Assembly (NCBI RefSeq): GCF_001640805.2
Contig: NC_066838.1
Coordinates: 13,911,632-13,975,631, forward strand
Direction: 5' to 3'
Length of the DNA stretch: 64,000 bases
DNA from: Lates calcarifer
Lineage: Eukaryota; Chordata; Actinopteri; Centropomidae
The translations under genes and the position numbers were made by a program. Below are positions 1-20,345 of this stretch, in pieces; the first letter of the stretch is position 1; every line of letters starts with the position of its first letter. The notes under the pieces are model-generated. The model did not search any database and was not told where the DNA came from. It saw only the letters and a list, made by a program, of their open reading frames with translations.

Positions 1-2655
1 GAACACTCTTTAACAACTTTTTCAGGACTCTCTTATTTGCACATTTGGCAATACTGTTATTTATTTTGCTATCCAGAGCAAGTAGTTTCAGATGAACACA
101 GACAACATGTTGAAAAATAATTTTGAATTCAACAGTTTTTCTTTGTTCTATGACCTGGACTACAGTTTACTGCTCTTAATGTTAATAAATGGAAAGTTTC
201 AGTTAAGGAAAACAGTCACAAAATAGTCACTCAGTGGGAGCGATCAGCTATGTATTTTTCTGTTTTTGTTTTTTTATGATACCCATACATGATCTGATAC
301 TGTTTGGTATTTATTTCTACTGTTGTAGATTTGCTTTATGGAGACTCTGGACTCTCCATTTAGTTTGAGACTCCATTCAAGCATTAACCAGTGTAATGGA
401 ACATTTTAGGGAGTTTTTGCCTACTTTAAAATAGAGTAACAGTTATAGTATACATATAGTTTTCTGTGGAGGTACAAGACTGAAGTCAGAGCCCTAAATT
501 CAGAAATACTGTCTCAGTAGAATTATAGTTTTGGAGGCTTTAGTGGAAGTATTTCAGAGTTTATAAGACGACTATTCATTTTAAGTCTTCCCCCTCAAAC
601 TCACAGTCCAGGACATCAGCAGCAAAGAAGGCAGACTTGCAAGCTTGTTTTAACCTCTGCATCTATTAGGGAGAAGAACCAAAAGCATAGAAGTAAAGAT
701 TAAGAGGTAAGGTGAGGAGGGGGAGGAAAAACCAGTCAGGATTTATTTGCCTTCCAGCCATAAAATGGATGTAAAATCTCCTGTAGTCACTTGGAAGTTG
801 TTGTCAGTGAGGCTGACTCAGCTGGACTCGGAGTACCTTAAAGTTTGATGTAAATTGTCTGCTGAAGGGGAACTTTCACAAACTAGAGGTAAATTTTTCT
901 CCAAATACTGGTTTACCATCATTAAAAAAAAATGAGAGTTGGAACATGAATGATCCTAATGAAAGTGGGTCCTTACGGCAGCAAATTCTACACATAGGAA
1001 AAAAGTGCACTATGATAAGACGTGTTCGGAAAGCAGAGACTGATTCTAGTTTAACCAAAAAAAAAAAAAAGGAAACAAATTTTCAAATTGTCACATTTTG
1101 CAGTTTAGTAGAAAATAAGATTTTACATATAAAGGGATTGTATTTATTTGGATTACCAGGTCTACAGACGGTGTGCAAGCTTGCAAGTGTACACTGTACA
1201 CATGACCATCACCATGTCCCTATATGGACTATGCTAGCGTAAGCACTGTAGGTTATGTACAGGAAACAAAGATACTGTATGTAATATATGTAGTACAAGC
1301 TGTGTTGCTCCTCTAAAGACACAAAATGGAGGTACAGAAAAAGGTCATGGTGTACAAGAACTTTTGCTTATTGTTTTGAGGACTTATTGTTTGGTTCTAA
1401 GATATTTAGATCTGACTGATTTGAACTGCTTTACTCTAGAAAATGGTATTGTTGTGGAGAGTGGCAAAATTGCACCGAACATCCATAAAAACGTGACTTT
1501 GTGACTTTGTAACTTTTTCTTTTTGTTAAAAGTGTTCCATCAGGAGTTTCCCTTTTATGCCGTCAATCATGTGGAAAGACTCAGACTTTTTTTTTTCCAA
1601 ATGGTAGATATCCGGTTTAGGAAAAACTTCTCTCTTGTGGTTATTATACCCACACACAGCTTGGGAGCAAGCTGTAAAAACGACATTTTCCTCGCTCGGT
1701 TGACTGGGTGTGCATAAATAAACACAAACAAATCTGTCCACCCAGTGAGTGAATATCCATCACTCTCCTTCAGACTTCTCAGGGTCAAGTCAGTGCGTTT
1801 ACGTTCCAGGATGTGAAAAAGGCGAATGTGACAATCTATGTAGATCTCATATGTACTCATGATGTGTGTATGAAATGTCTGTGCAACACATCATAAGAAG
1901 GAAACATTCATCAAATTAAGACAGATGTGATCTTCATATTCATTCTGTGTGTCTGTATAGCCAACAGTCAAGTATATGTTGAAAATTATTTTATATTTTA
2001 GTAATACAAAGCTGATTATTTTTTTCTTAGTTCTACCAGCCAACACAGATTTTCCTTTGAGCAGTTGATCTTCAATTACAAATCTGTCCTCTTGTACTTT
2101 ATTAATACACAGTCCATCTATAAGCTGCAAATGCAATGGCAAACAACTACCACAGCAGCCATCTCTATATTCACTGGTGTGGTTTGTGTTAATTGCTGCT
2201 CTAAACTTAGGACACTTTAAAGGTCAATTCTGCCGTTTCTGATTTACATTCCAACTGACTATGGTGCTTACGAATGTTTAGATAGTTGAGCTGCAGCACA
2301 AAGCAATTACAGATTTTCAGAGAAATTACACTTCATTGTACTGTATTTGAAGACTTTATTTTTTAACACTTTTAAGAGATGTTTCCAAATATTTGTCTGA
2401 CTTATAGATCGCCTCATTCCAGTTTCCTGATGTACTTCTCAGGCAATGAATGAACAAAAAAGAAGAGACATAATAATATCAGAGCGAAGGAAATATGCAC
2501 ACAACTCAGTTGTGTCCTGGGTAATATTGTTTATGATGTTGCCATCCTGCATTACCTGCAGACACTACAAAGGATGCAGTTCCCCAAAGGCTAAAGGCAA
2601 AACAGGATAATGACCTTTTTTTGTCTAAACAAGAAACATACATAAATTTACATTA
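1..2655. other. Upstream flank without a recognisable gene
   Basis: AT-rich sequence 5' of hoxc13a. The open frames here are short, lack recognisable domains, and many begin at non-ATG codons. There are small A runs (about 1058-1071) and T runs. No homeobox, tRNA or splice-bounded exon is recognisable. It could include the 3'UTR of a neighbouring gene lying outside the window, but nothing in the sequence proves it. Confidence 0.5.
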
Positions 2656-3345
2656 TACAGTGCAGTTGTGCGCAAAGGTTTGGGCAAATTTTAATATTTT
2701 GTTGATTTTTGAAGTAAAACGAAGCTAATGTAACTCCTGTAGCAAACCAACATTAAAAATGCACCTTTCTTCAGATTTTAATGCACTGTTACTTTTTATT
2801 TCACAAAGTAATACAATAGAAAAAAAAAGTTTGGGCACCCTACATCAGTAAGTGATAACTAACCTTTGTCAGATATCACAGCTTGTAAAACACTTGATGT
2901 AGCTGAGAGCCTTTCTCTTGTCAATGAAGGAAATTTCACCCGCTCTTCCTGCAGATCAGAGCCTGAGATATTTTTTAAGTTGTGTCTTGCAAACACAGCA
3001 TGTTTAAGATTTACCCACAGATTTTCAATAACATTCAAGTCAGGAGATTGTGAGAGCCGCTCCAGAGCTTCAGCTTGTGTTTCTTGTGGATTGTGAGGTC
3101 TGTTTTGGATCATTGTCCTGTTGTATGAGCCAGCCTCTTTTCAGTCTCAGATTCTTGACTGAGTGCAGGACATTTGCATTTAATATTTGCCGATATTCAG
3201 CGGGATCCATTCTTCCCTCTTCTCAATGTTTCCTGTGCTACTGGCTGCTGCACGGTCCCAAGGCAGAATATTTCCATCCCTGTGCTTAACTATTGGCAAA
3301 GAAGCAGTTACTATTGACTTGGTACAGTACCCAAACCTTTGCAGT
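2656..3345 (-). mobile_element. Degraded Tc1/mariner-type DNA transposon
   Basis: A fossil cut-and-paste element. The left edge starts at a TA followed by CAGTGCAG. A 13-bp sequence (gcaaaggtttggg, 2672-2684) recurs inverted at 3330-3342, consistent with remnants of terminal inverted repeats. A broken transposase reads on the minus strand between them. The left end looks better defined than the right, so the right boundary is approximate. Tc1 elements are common in teleost genomes, and this is the only transposon I could recognise in the window. Confidence 0.75.

Positions 3346-3374
<29 letters not shown>
2859..3374 (-). pseudogene. Tc1-like transposase remnant, frameshifted
   Basis: Minus-strand translation gives the C-terminal DDE catalytic half of a Tc1 transposase in pieces. 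From the upstream side (3374 downward) there is a segment with HRDGNILPWDRAAASSTG, matching the family's DG-N-W-G-AASGTG block. A middle segment (about 3070-3180) contains QQDNDPKQTS, the family's Q-H-DNDPKHT catalytic block. The last segment (about 3060 downward to 2859) has SQSPDLNVIENLWVNLK, the family's WPSQSPDLNPIENLW block. Stops and frame changes separate the segments, and the N-terminal DNA-binding half is missing or unrecognisable, so this copy cannot encode an active enzyme. The family assignment rests on these motifs; exact subfamily is not determined. Confidence 0.85.
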
Positions 3375-11079
<7,705 letters not shown>

Positions 11080-14000
11080 GTCAAGAGATATGCACACTGG
11101 AAACATAGAGTAATATAAATAAGGAAGCGAAAATTCACTATCTTGCAGAGGATAATGTTGCATCAACACAACCTTAATGCAAAATGCATGTAACACGACA
11201 GACCAGGAGCTCGTGACTCACGCGCAACTTGCAAATGAACATCACTCTTGATTTACTATGAGATTTATGTATGCACTACAGTCAGATTTTGGTCCATTCA
11301 ATTAGTTCAAACAGTTAATGGATCCAAAGTTTATTCCACTGAGTTTGACATGTTCATTTAAGTCTTTGAATCCTCATTTTGAATATGCAGATTGGACAAC
11401 TTGCCTTTTACACTGTTATAGTGCGCAAATCTGTTTGGTTACTTTGGTTGACACAGTCCACTAGTTAGTGAAATTACCAGTTGTTGCTTTAAAAAAAAAA
11501 AAAACTTTGATTATGGAAATGGTTTGATCTCAAAGCTAAGACTGAAAAGCTGGCTGGAAACTCGTAAACATAAACGCAACCTGATTTCAGCAGGCATGGC
11601 GCAGACTCTACCTGCAAGCTGTCAACACATTCTTGGATCGCTGTCGCCTCTTCAGAGACTTTATACTCAGGGATTTGCATCACTCTCGAGACCGGTGAGA
11701 TAATGTTTGAGAAGTAATGGCATTTGTTTTTGATGGCATGTTATCTCATTAAACCTATTGTTATATATTGCAAAGAAACACGGAGATGTGTGTCTGTTTG
11801 AATGGAGGCTTTGCTGCAAAAATGTGGCCAAACTAGCAAAAGTGATCATTTCACTTGCTTCAATTGGTCTTTTTGGTCATTGTGTTGTTATTTGAGTAAA
11901 AGAGATATGGTTTTAAATTAAATGTACTTACAGTGTAGTGTACTATAGAACTGTTGTGCTGCAGGGTCAGCAAACAGCAAACGCGACACCTATCCTATAT
12001 GTATATAAGCTCATATTCTGCTTGGATAAGGTCCTTTGGCTCAGTCATGTGCACATGCAGTCAGTTCCTGAGGCGGAAGCCGCAGGTAGGCAGCATTTGT
12101 ATGGGGATGGATGCTTCTCCCCTCCCCCACAAACCTCCGTATTAGACGGGCTCTCTCTCTGTCTGACAGGGCCTGTCTGGGAGGACATGATGTCTGGTTG
12201 TCAAGATATTTACAGCAACACATCATGGCTGGTTGTCAGGATACTGATAGTTATTTCTATTAACAGTTCCCGAAATAAGTGAAACCGCAGTTGAGCAGGG
12301 ATATTTCACTGATCCTGGCAGATTGTTTTACGCTTTTTAAGAAAAACACTTTTAAAAGGAAAATGGAGGAATATTCGTAAACAAAAATGGTGTTTTTAAG
12401 TTCTACTAGAAATAATAAAAAGAGGTACAATAAACGACCTCCACCTTGAATTTTAAAACACCTCCAGTGCACGAAAACTGATTCAGCGGCAGATTTGATT
12501 TTATATTAACGCACAGACTTTTTTTTGTCTGTGATAACACGTTCTGTGTTGATTCAGTGGCGCCCATAGTTCAGTTGTAGCATTTTACCCCAACAGTATT
12601 GGAATTTAATTTGGTTTTGGAATTGGGTCAAATAATATTGACAGGCACACAATTATTATTGATCTACAGTGCTGTCTTTCCCATGACTACTTATGGGTTA
12701 GCGTCCAGGTGCAGGACTTCCAGTAGACTGCAATCTATAATAACTAAATGAGAATTTCAACCCAGCTAACTGATTCAATTTCAGTTTACTCTTTGTAACC
12801 TAAGTTAATATTTACATATTTACTTACACAGGCGATATCCAACGTAACCAATAGCGTCTCCGCCGCATAAAGTAAAACTTTAAGGTGGGTTATAGGTGAG
12901 AAAATATCAACTGTTATATACAATTAGCGGCCTTGAAAAGTGCATGTTGGTGGTTAATTTATTTATTTATAAATATCTCATTGACAGGTAGTTTGTATGA
13001 TAACAACAAATATAAAACAGTCTTGCAATATGAAACAGATGCGTAAACTTTAAACACGTCATTTCATCCTATAATAATCCACCTGTGCGTCTACAACCTG
13101 TCCGTCGCTTATGTGGGATAATAACGACAAAAGTTAACTATTAAAGTTTGATATCTTTTAGAATTCATTGTCAATTTTTTTTTTTGCAGGGCGTGGTGTA
13201 CAGGCTAATGTATCATCGCAGGAATGTTTGTGGTTTAAGAGTGGGGAGCTCATGTCTCAGGGCACTGCACATTTTGCTGTAGTGGAAATGCGCCAGGCGC
13301 TTTAATATTTAATATTAAGCTAATGATGTATTTGCTGTCACTATAACTGTAATAATTATATTGGTTCTCGCAAAAGTTAAAAAATACTTTGTTTCTCAAA
13401 ATCTCAATTTGTCACTATATTTAAGATTTTACTTTATTGTGCTATTTTTCTTTTTCCTGAAACATTAATTATGAGAATATTAAAAGAAAATCCATATTTT
13501 ATGTCTCAGTTTTAGAGAAAACCACAGGCAGACTCAAAGTATGATTTATGGTTACTGCAGCATGAAGTGTAACTTAATCAAATCATAGATTTTTTTTTTC
13601 TAAATTTAACAACTTTAATTATTATCTCTGAGACTTTGCCGCCCATTTCACCAACGCTACACCATCCGTGTATCCCTCAGGGCCAAACTATTACCATAGC
13701 CTGCAAACATTTGGAGATAATGTGGAATTTAGGCGGAGTGAAAACAAAATGCACCGAACTAATAATAGCATAGTGACATTTATAAATCGCAAAACAGAGA
13801 GAACTCCTCTCCTGATATCTGAGCTTTCATGGAAAATATGTTAGTTTGGAATGAGTCGGTTTCCTGCAGCACAAAAGCTGTCAAATTCCTGATCCTTGAA
13901 ATAAAACACAGGAGATTATTTGAAGTTCTCTCCCTCTCTTCACACACAGCAAATAGTTTAGAGTAAGGGTCTCTAAATAACAGCTAGTTTGCATGCATAC

Positions 14001-15800
14001 TCTAGTGTGAAGTTCATTCTTGTCTGTCTAGACTCTGATTACGACCCTGTTTGTCTGCGTTTTTTTACCTTGACCTTGGACTTCCGTGCAGCTGCCGTTT
14101 GGATGAGACCTTCGTAGTTGTAATTTCCTTGAGACAAAAGAACTAAAGTCTCTGTCCGAGGAAGGGACAGGGGGGTCTAGCTTCCTTAGTATACAAATAC
14201 ACAACGGTGGCCTGATTATTCCCAAGGCAGCTCAGCAGTTCAAAAAAAATGTTGATAAACTAGGCACCCTTCGTGGAGCAGCTTGTAGCCTGCTTTATGA
14301 GTGACTCATGGGATAGGCATCACAAGAAGCCTATTTTGTGGATACTCTGAGGGCCTATCCCATCGGTAATATTTCAAACTAAAAAAATAGTCACGTTTTA
14401 AATATTAACCCAGAGGTATAGAGGATTTCCGCAACTGCTGTGATTTTTAGGGCCTGGTGACGAGATGAACTAAAAAAAGAGACGTTTTTGGATTTTGAAA
14501 AGAGATTTAGCCAGTGTCCAGTCCTTTAAATCTCAAGCGAGTAAAATAGTGGGGAAAGAGTTCATGTGGGGAAAAAAGGTCCGCATTTCAGCCATGGTAT
14601 CTAATTAAATAAGGTCTGCAGCCTGCACAGAGTCCAGCTCAAAGCAGCCCCTTGTTCTTATTTTCGCCTGGAAGCGCCAGCATCCACTTGCATGGCATGA
14701 ATGAATAGCCCAGAGAAACAGAAACATCACATGAAACCGTTTAATTGTCATTTTAATTGTCACGTTGTCGCTTAAAAAGCTTTTGGGCCCTGTCCGAAAA
14801 TATTAAGACGGAGCCTGTCTCCCCCTAAACATACTGCGGAGATAGTTGTTTATAAATTCATGCAGGGTATCATTACATCCATCGTAGATGGATGCTGTAA
14901 TTATATCTTAAAATTAAAGAGAGACTATGTGCTGTAATGTAATTTGCAATGACGGTAATCTTACCTGGGGTGGCTTTCACCTCGTCCTGTGGCTGTTGCT
15001 GCAGAGGTAAAACGACACTCATACAACACATTCAACTTTGCTAAAACTAAAACTACTTCTTCTCTCTCTCACACACACACTTAAACACACAGATACACAC
15101 ACCTTGTAGATACCAAATGATCTATCTATCCATCTTATCTCTCTCTCTTTTTTTTTTTTTACCTGACTGATTAAATAAAAATTATTGCTAAAAAGTGATA
15201 ATCTCCTATATTTAGGTCCCATAACATCAACCCCTCAACATTATTAGTAAACAAGATTATTATGTTCTGCTGAAAAGTAACACTCCACAACCAGGTTTGG
15301 TCACAGAATCTCATCTCAGCATGTTAATAGGTGACCCAGTGGCAGTTATATACGGGTTTAAAGGAAATGCGTCCTTCAAAAAAGGAGTCTTGATAAGATT
15401 GGACTATAGATGCATATTTGTTCTGACAACTCTGTACTTTCTTAATACTTTACTTCATGATAGACATTAAAATAACTCTAGACCAGGAATTTCGCATTAT
15501 TATTATTTTTTTATTTGTTTGTTATTACTTTTAATAATCAAAGTAAATCTCAGCCGGGACATATCGCTCCCAACAAACACTAAAAACAAAGTCAGACACA
15601 GAGTTTGCGCATTAGGAAGCAGGCTTAAAGGGTTATTTTAAAAGATTGAATTAGAAACATATATTTTTATTTTCCATGTACTAACTGTGACATGTATCAT
15701 AGACGATTATATTCTCTGGCAGCCTTCGGAGTCGGCCAAATTTCACAGGTTGTTTTCGTTTGCCCCAATCTTGAAAGTCTCCAAACTCCCCTTTAAGGGT
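11080..15800. other. Intergenic region proximal to hoxc13a
   Basis: No gene recognised. It holds a tandem pair of TTAATTGTCA at 14741-14750 and 14753-14762, the CTTGACCTTGGACTTCCG motif at 14069-14086, a CT/CA-rich patch near 15058-15100 and several T runs. Open frames here lack recognisable domains. Confidence 0.4.
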
Positions 15801-15910
15801 GCGGGTCTAGGTGATTTAAGCCAATGATATGACTCGGTATTCTGCAGGAAAAAACTGTGACATGCGAGGCAGTGGGTCTTTAAAGGGCTGCTCTGCCCCA
15901 ACTCGCAAGC

Positions 15911-15943
15911 CCAATCTCATAGGACTTGTTAGCGTATCACGTG
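15911..15943 (+). promoter_or_regulatory. CCAAT box and E-box upstream of hoxc13a
   Basis: CCAAT lies at 15911-15915 and a palindromic CACGTG (inside TATCACGTGCC) at 15938-15943, 127 bp before the hoxc13a start codon. E-boxes bind bHLH-ZIP factors of the USF type and CCAAT binds NF-Y; both are known to act on some Hox promoters. Equivalent sites occur in front of the other hoxc genes in this window. The transcription start is not known. Confidence 0.5.
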
Positions 15944-15964
15944 CCAGATTCTTAATGAAGTGGA

Positions 15965-15992
15965 CACACGAGGGTCTCGTGTGCGCATGCGC
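15965..15992. promoter_or_regulatory. Inverted repeat and NRF1-like palindrome before hoxc13a
   Basis: CACACGAG (15965-15972) and CTCGTGTG (15976-15983) form a perfect 8-bp inverted repeat with a 3-bp spacer. TGCGCATGCGC (15982-15992), matching the NRF1 consensus core, overlaps its right arm. The block is about 78-105 bp before the ATG, so it is either core promoter DNA or 5'UTR able to form a small hairpin. Confidence 0.5.
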
Positions 15993-16069
15993 TTGGTGTA
16001 AAATGTAGTTGGAAATGAGGTGTCCGTCTTGGAGTAGTCGACTTTTAAAAAGCATCGGCAGCCCCTGAT

Positions 16070-16733
16070 ATGACGACTTCGCTGGTTCTGCATCCACGCT
16101 GGGCGGACACCTTGATGTACGTTTATGAAAAAAGCCCGAATGAAAACAACCAGAATAAAAGCCAAACAATGGAGGGACTGAGCGGTAATTGCCCTGCGAC
16201 CCACTGCAGGGACCTGATGTCGCACCCCGCGCTGGGACGACATTCTGGCACCATAGCGACCCACCAGGGCTCCGTCTACTCGGATATTTCCTCTCCAGAC
16301 ACCGGCCGGCAGTGCCCCGCTCCCCAGACATCATCCAGCGCATCTTTGAGCTACGGTTACCCTTTTGGAAACCCGTATTACGGCTGTAGATTATCTCATT
16401 CGCACAACGTGAACTTGCAGCAGAAGCCCTGCTCGTACCATCCCGCAGAAAAATACGCCGAGCCCAGCACAGCCCTGCCCACGGAAGAACTGTCTACCAG
16501 GGCGAAAGAGTTTGCCTTCTACCCGAGTTTCGCCAGCTCGTATCAGGCTGTTCCCGGATATCTCGACGTGTCCGTGGTGCCCAGTATCAGTGCCCATCCT
16601 GAACCGCGACACGACGCCTTGATCCCTATGGAGGGCTACCAGCACTGGGCTCTCTCCAATGGCTGGGATGGGCAGGTGTACTGCTCCAAGGAGCAAACGC
16701 AGTCGACTCATCTTTGGAAATCACCTTTCCCAG
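16070..16733 (+). CDS. hoxc13a: Homeobox protein Hoxc13a, exon 1
   Basis: Codes for residues 1-221 and the first base of codon 222 of a 306-residue nuclear transcription factor of paralogue group 13. The start MTTSLVLHPRWADTLMYVYE and blocks such as YGYPFGNPYYGCR and GYQHWALSNGWDGQVYC are the conserved Hox13 N-terminal region, and the match to remembered zebrafish Hoxc13a is very close. The ATG has a purine at -3. The exon ends TTTCCCAG/gtacgg in phase 1. Length fits the family (human HOXC13 about 330). HoxC13 in vertebrates acts in the tail/posterior axis and in keratinised appendages or fin tissue. As in other group-13 proteins, no canonical YPWM hexapeptide is present. The cluster's first gene, it is followed by hoxc12a on the same strand. 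Confidence 0.97.
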
Positions 16734-18830
16734 GTACGGAAAAAATCCTTTTCATTTTTTAAATATGTCTCTTAAAGGCTGGAATTCATATGTTAGTCCA
16801 GCGGCTTGTAGTCTTTTGATACCAGTGTCATCCCATTAAGAAGGCTATTTAAAATGTAGTCGGATAATTTTACTCTGCTCAGATGTTATTGCTTAGTCCA
16901 TGAATTTTATTGTGCTAAAGTACCAATATCAACTTACCAGGAAGTTCAAGGAAACACTAAATGTGCTGAATAAACATACAACTGTCAATCCCCAAGTCAG
17001 TTATCAAGTGTCCTTTATGGACCCTGCCATTCAGGGCAGTCATATTCTTCAGTTAGACATTAAACAAATATCCATGTATTTTCTTACAAGTGTGCGTAAG
17101 AATGACAGAATTGTGAGTTCAGTGTGCTTTTATAGCTGCGTGTTTTTTTTTTTAACTGTTAATATAAGTTCAGAAACGGGGAGCGTTTGCTTTAAAGAGT
17201 TATTTGCAGTTTTTTTTAATTATTTGAAGTCATATGATGAGTTTCAGTCACGTAGAATAGAAAGGGACACCAGCGCAAACCTTTGCCCTCTGTATGACAA
17301 TATAGTGACTAAGCTAGCCCACTGTTTGGATTGTGCCAATAAATCTCAGCGACCTGCGATGTGCCCACAGTCTTTTGCATATATCAGGATTCATTTGTCT
17401 AACATTTACATTGCTCATTGCATGCAGATCTCGGCGTCATATTACACAAATGGCTCACGACCACTTATCAGTTCACTGTATAATTCAGGCTCACCTTTTT
17501 GCTGTACTTACTATCATACAACATGCATGATATCTGATAATGGACACAAGGGCCTGACCAGTATGCACTTTACAGAGTGTTTACTAGACTGCTTCTTTTA
17601 ACCACAAGGGTTTATTATCTTTGTGAAATCTGAAGGTATTTTAATTTCAGATATGGATGTTCTCAGACCTCGACTGAACTTCCCACACAACATTTGGGCC
17701 CCCCACCCCCACCCCTATATATTGAAAATACACAAGAGCAAGCCACGCAGGCACGGGCACGCAGTCAAATGCGCGCGCACACATGCGCCAAAAAAAAAAA
17801 AAAAAAAAAACAAGCACGCGTTGTCCATGTCTTCTGTCTCGCTTCACAGCCATATATACACACAAACTCACACACACCCAGTCACCCACACACACACTCA
17901 CAGAACAATTTTGCTTTAAAGTAAAAAAAAAAAAAAAAAACTGATCGTCACTCAGTTATCTTCAATTTGTTTATAATAGAATGTGACGATGTAATATACA
18001 ACAACACTGATATGATGAAGATGTTTGACTATCACTGGCCTAAATCAAGACACTATAATCTTATATGCACATGAACTGTGGAGAAATATTCTCAACCCCT
18101 GACTGTAAAATTACATGGGGGTAAAAAAAAGAAAAAAAAGAAGAAGAAGTTTCATGTCTCACAGCCTGCCACTATTTCTTGCCATACTTGTCCTGTCATG
18201 TTTCTCAGTGACTGTCTTGCACTGAGAACTAGTCTTGGCGCAAAGGTGTAATCCCAGAACTTTGCTTACCTGAACAAATGTGGCTCTGTGGCTTTTAGTA
18301 AAATTTGGAGACAACACAGTGGAAAAAACTGATGTCTACATTTTAGGGGAAAATCGGCCAAGTGTTGAAATATTTTTACCTAAATGACGTCTAACTTATG
18401 ATTATTGAAAACTTTACGTTTTCAGTTATTAAGTTGCCAGATTCTGTTTTCTGACCAGGCGTTGGCCACAGTATTGCTTCCACATTGGGACTTGTAGTCG
18501 ATACTTATTTCTACCCTGCAGTTTAATTAAACACATCTACCAGGGATATATCCAAGATACCATTTAGAGGGTCTGTTGTATAGATTGTCAACTAAAAGAC
18601 TTATTATTGACACGCAGGATAAGAAAAAAAATCACTGGCCTTTGGAAGAAAGGTACAGTTTTGGTGACTGTTAAGACATAGAAAGAGACGATGACCAATC
18701 ACCGTGTAGTGATATTATACATCAGTCCATATAGTCATAATTACTTTCCTATATGTCAGGTGCAATACACCTGGGATCCTGACTGCAACAGCATTTCTGT
18801 TGTGTACTCCTCCATCCCCCACCCCCACCC

Positions 18831-18867
<37 letters not shown>

Positions 18868-19109
18868 GCTGCGCGCGCACACACACACACACACGCACAT
18901 AAAATACCCGGATTCAACACTGAAAATTCAATTATTTGAAAACTACTTTGTTATTTTGTGTCCGGCAAAGTCAGTATTTAGCCTTAAACATTTCCCAAGT
19001 TGTTTCAGAAGTAGACTGCTTTTGTTAGCTAAAGTGTTAGTGAAACATTGCGGTGTTTTTGCGCATAGTCTTCTATTTTTCCCTGCTAAATTTTCTTACT
19101 TTCTTGCAG
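16734..19109 (+). other. hoxc13a intron 1
   Basis: A 2376-bp phase-1 intron, from gtacgg to ttcttgcag. It contains poly-A tracts (about 17789-17810 and 17924-17940), CA-rich patches at about 17858-17900, a CA microsatellite at 18834-18898, and an unusually long ATG-started open frame of 233 codons (16900-17601) without recognisable domains. Confidence 0.93.
18834..18898. repeat. Imperfect (CA)n microsatellite in hoxc13a intron
   Basis: Alternating CA units interrupted by a GCGCGCG step near 18870-18877. This purine-pyrimidine alternation is the kind that can adopt Z-DNA. It lies about 210 bp upstream of the homeobox exon. Confidence 0.93.
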
Positions 19110-19366
19110 ATGTTGTGCCACTGCAGCCTGAGGTCAGCAGCTACCGTCGTGGGCGTAAAAAGCGGGTCCCTTACACCAAGATCCAGCTGAAGGAGCTGGA
19201 GAAAGAATATGCAGCCAGCAAATTCATCACCAAAGACAAGAGGAGGCGCATCTCGGCCGCCACCAACCTCTCAGAGCGTCAAGTCACCATCTGGTTCCAA
19301 AACCGACGAGTCAAGGAGAAGAAATTTGTCAGTAAATCCAAGAACAATCACATGCACACCACTTGA
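19110..19366 (+). CDS. hoxc13a: Homeobox protein Hoxc13a, exon 2 (homeobox)
   Basis: Codes for residues 222-306. Joining G to AT across the intron gives Asp222, and the combined exons are exactly 307 codons with the stop. The 60-residue homeodomain runs from residue 236 to 295 (begins [10 protein letters not shown]). The recognition helix reads [16 protein letters not shown], with Trp48, Phe49, Asn51 and Arg53 in place. Thr46 and Val54 in this helix, and VPYTK in the N-terminal arm, are typical of group 13. A short tail ending HMHTT follows. The stop TGA is at 19364-19366. DNA binding should be intact. Confidence 0.98.
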
Positions 19367-20345
19367 TAAGATCAGCGACCTCCTTCAAACTTGCAACTCA
19401 TACCCTCCAAAAAACATCACGCCATATATTTACCTCTTGCATCGAAAATCGTGGCTGAAGAACATTTTGGCTGAGTGTTTTTCTTTTTTTTTTTTTTTTT
19501 AATTTAACTTCCATCATCTCCATCGACCATGCCACCACGCCCCCCTGTTTTCAAGTTAGAGATGATGCTCTAAAAACTGTGAAAATATTGAAAATTCACT
19601 TCACATTTGTTTTATATGAATGTACATATATAAATATATAATATTTAAAACGATATCTGTATTTCAAAGACAAGTATTGCGTGTTTTTCATTTTCTTTTT
19701 TTTTTTTTTCAAGCCAAATCTCAAAAGGACTGATGACATTTCTAAGACTTGCAACTGGCCGATCAAAACAAGAGGAGACTGTTCGTTTGGTGTCCTTTTA
19801 GAAAAATAATCGCCATATGGACAAGAATCGTTATGGCATAGTGACACGTTGAACTTGAGACTTTAACAGCTTCAACAAAAAAAGCTCACAGAGGACTTTC
19901 GGGAGAAAGAAAGATTTTTTTTTTTTTTTAATTCCTTCTGAATTTCAAAAGCTATGTTCCTCTTGTGTGGGGTTTGTTCTCTTAAGCCTGGGGTAAAACA
20001 AAGGCTGCTATGTTGTTAATCTGTATAGTGCAATGCCTTTATTATTTAATTCATATTATCTAGTATGGCAGAACTGTAAACTGGAAATATCCCAAGACCT
20101 GTATGTTTTCCTTTATCAGTGAAGGATTCTGTCATGCAACTGGAATGATTGTAAACCATTAAAAGTCAGTGAGTATTACACATAAATGCACAATCGTTTT
20201 ATTTTTTATTTTTTTTGTCTTTGTTAGTGTAGCATTGGAGCTGATCACACGCCTTGTACGAAGCCTGTAATTTCTACTTTCGTGCAGTATGTGAACTGTA
20301 TTGTGCTGTTGAATTACGTACTGGTAACGTGTTTTCATAAATAAA
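19367..20345 (+). terminator. hoxc13a 3'UTR with candidate poly(A) signal
   Basis: About 980 bases from the stop to AATAAA at 20340-20345. The stretch is AT-rich with several U tracts, and holds a Pumilio-type element TGTACATA at 19621-19628. ATTAAA occurs earlier at about 20158, so two cleavage sites are possible. The end is inferred from motif and position only. Confidence 0.6.

Noticed and set aside
15816..16343. 175-codon minus-strand frame across hoxc13a exon 1
   Set aside because: Antisense shadow of a constrained coding exon; no domains and no splice or promoter support.
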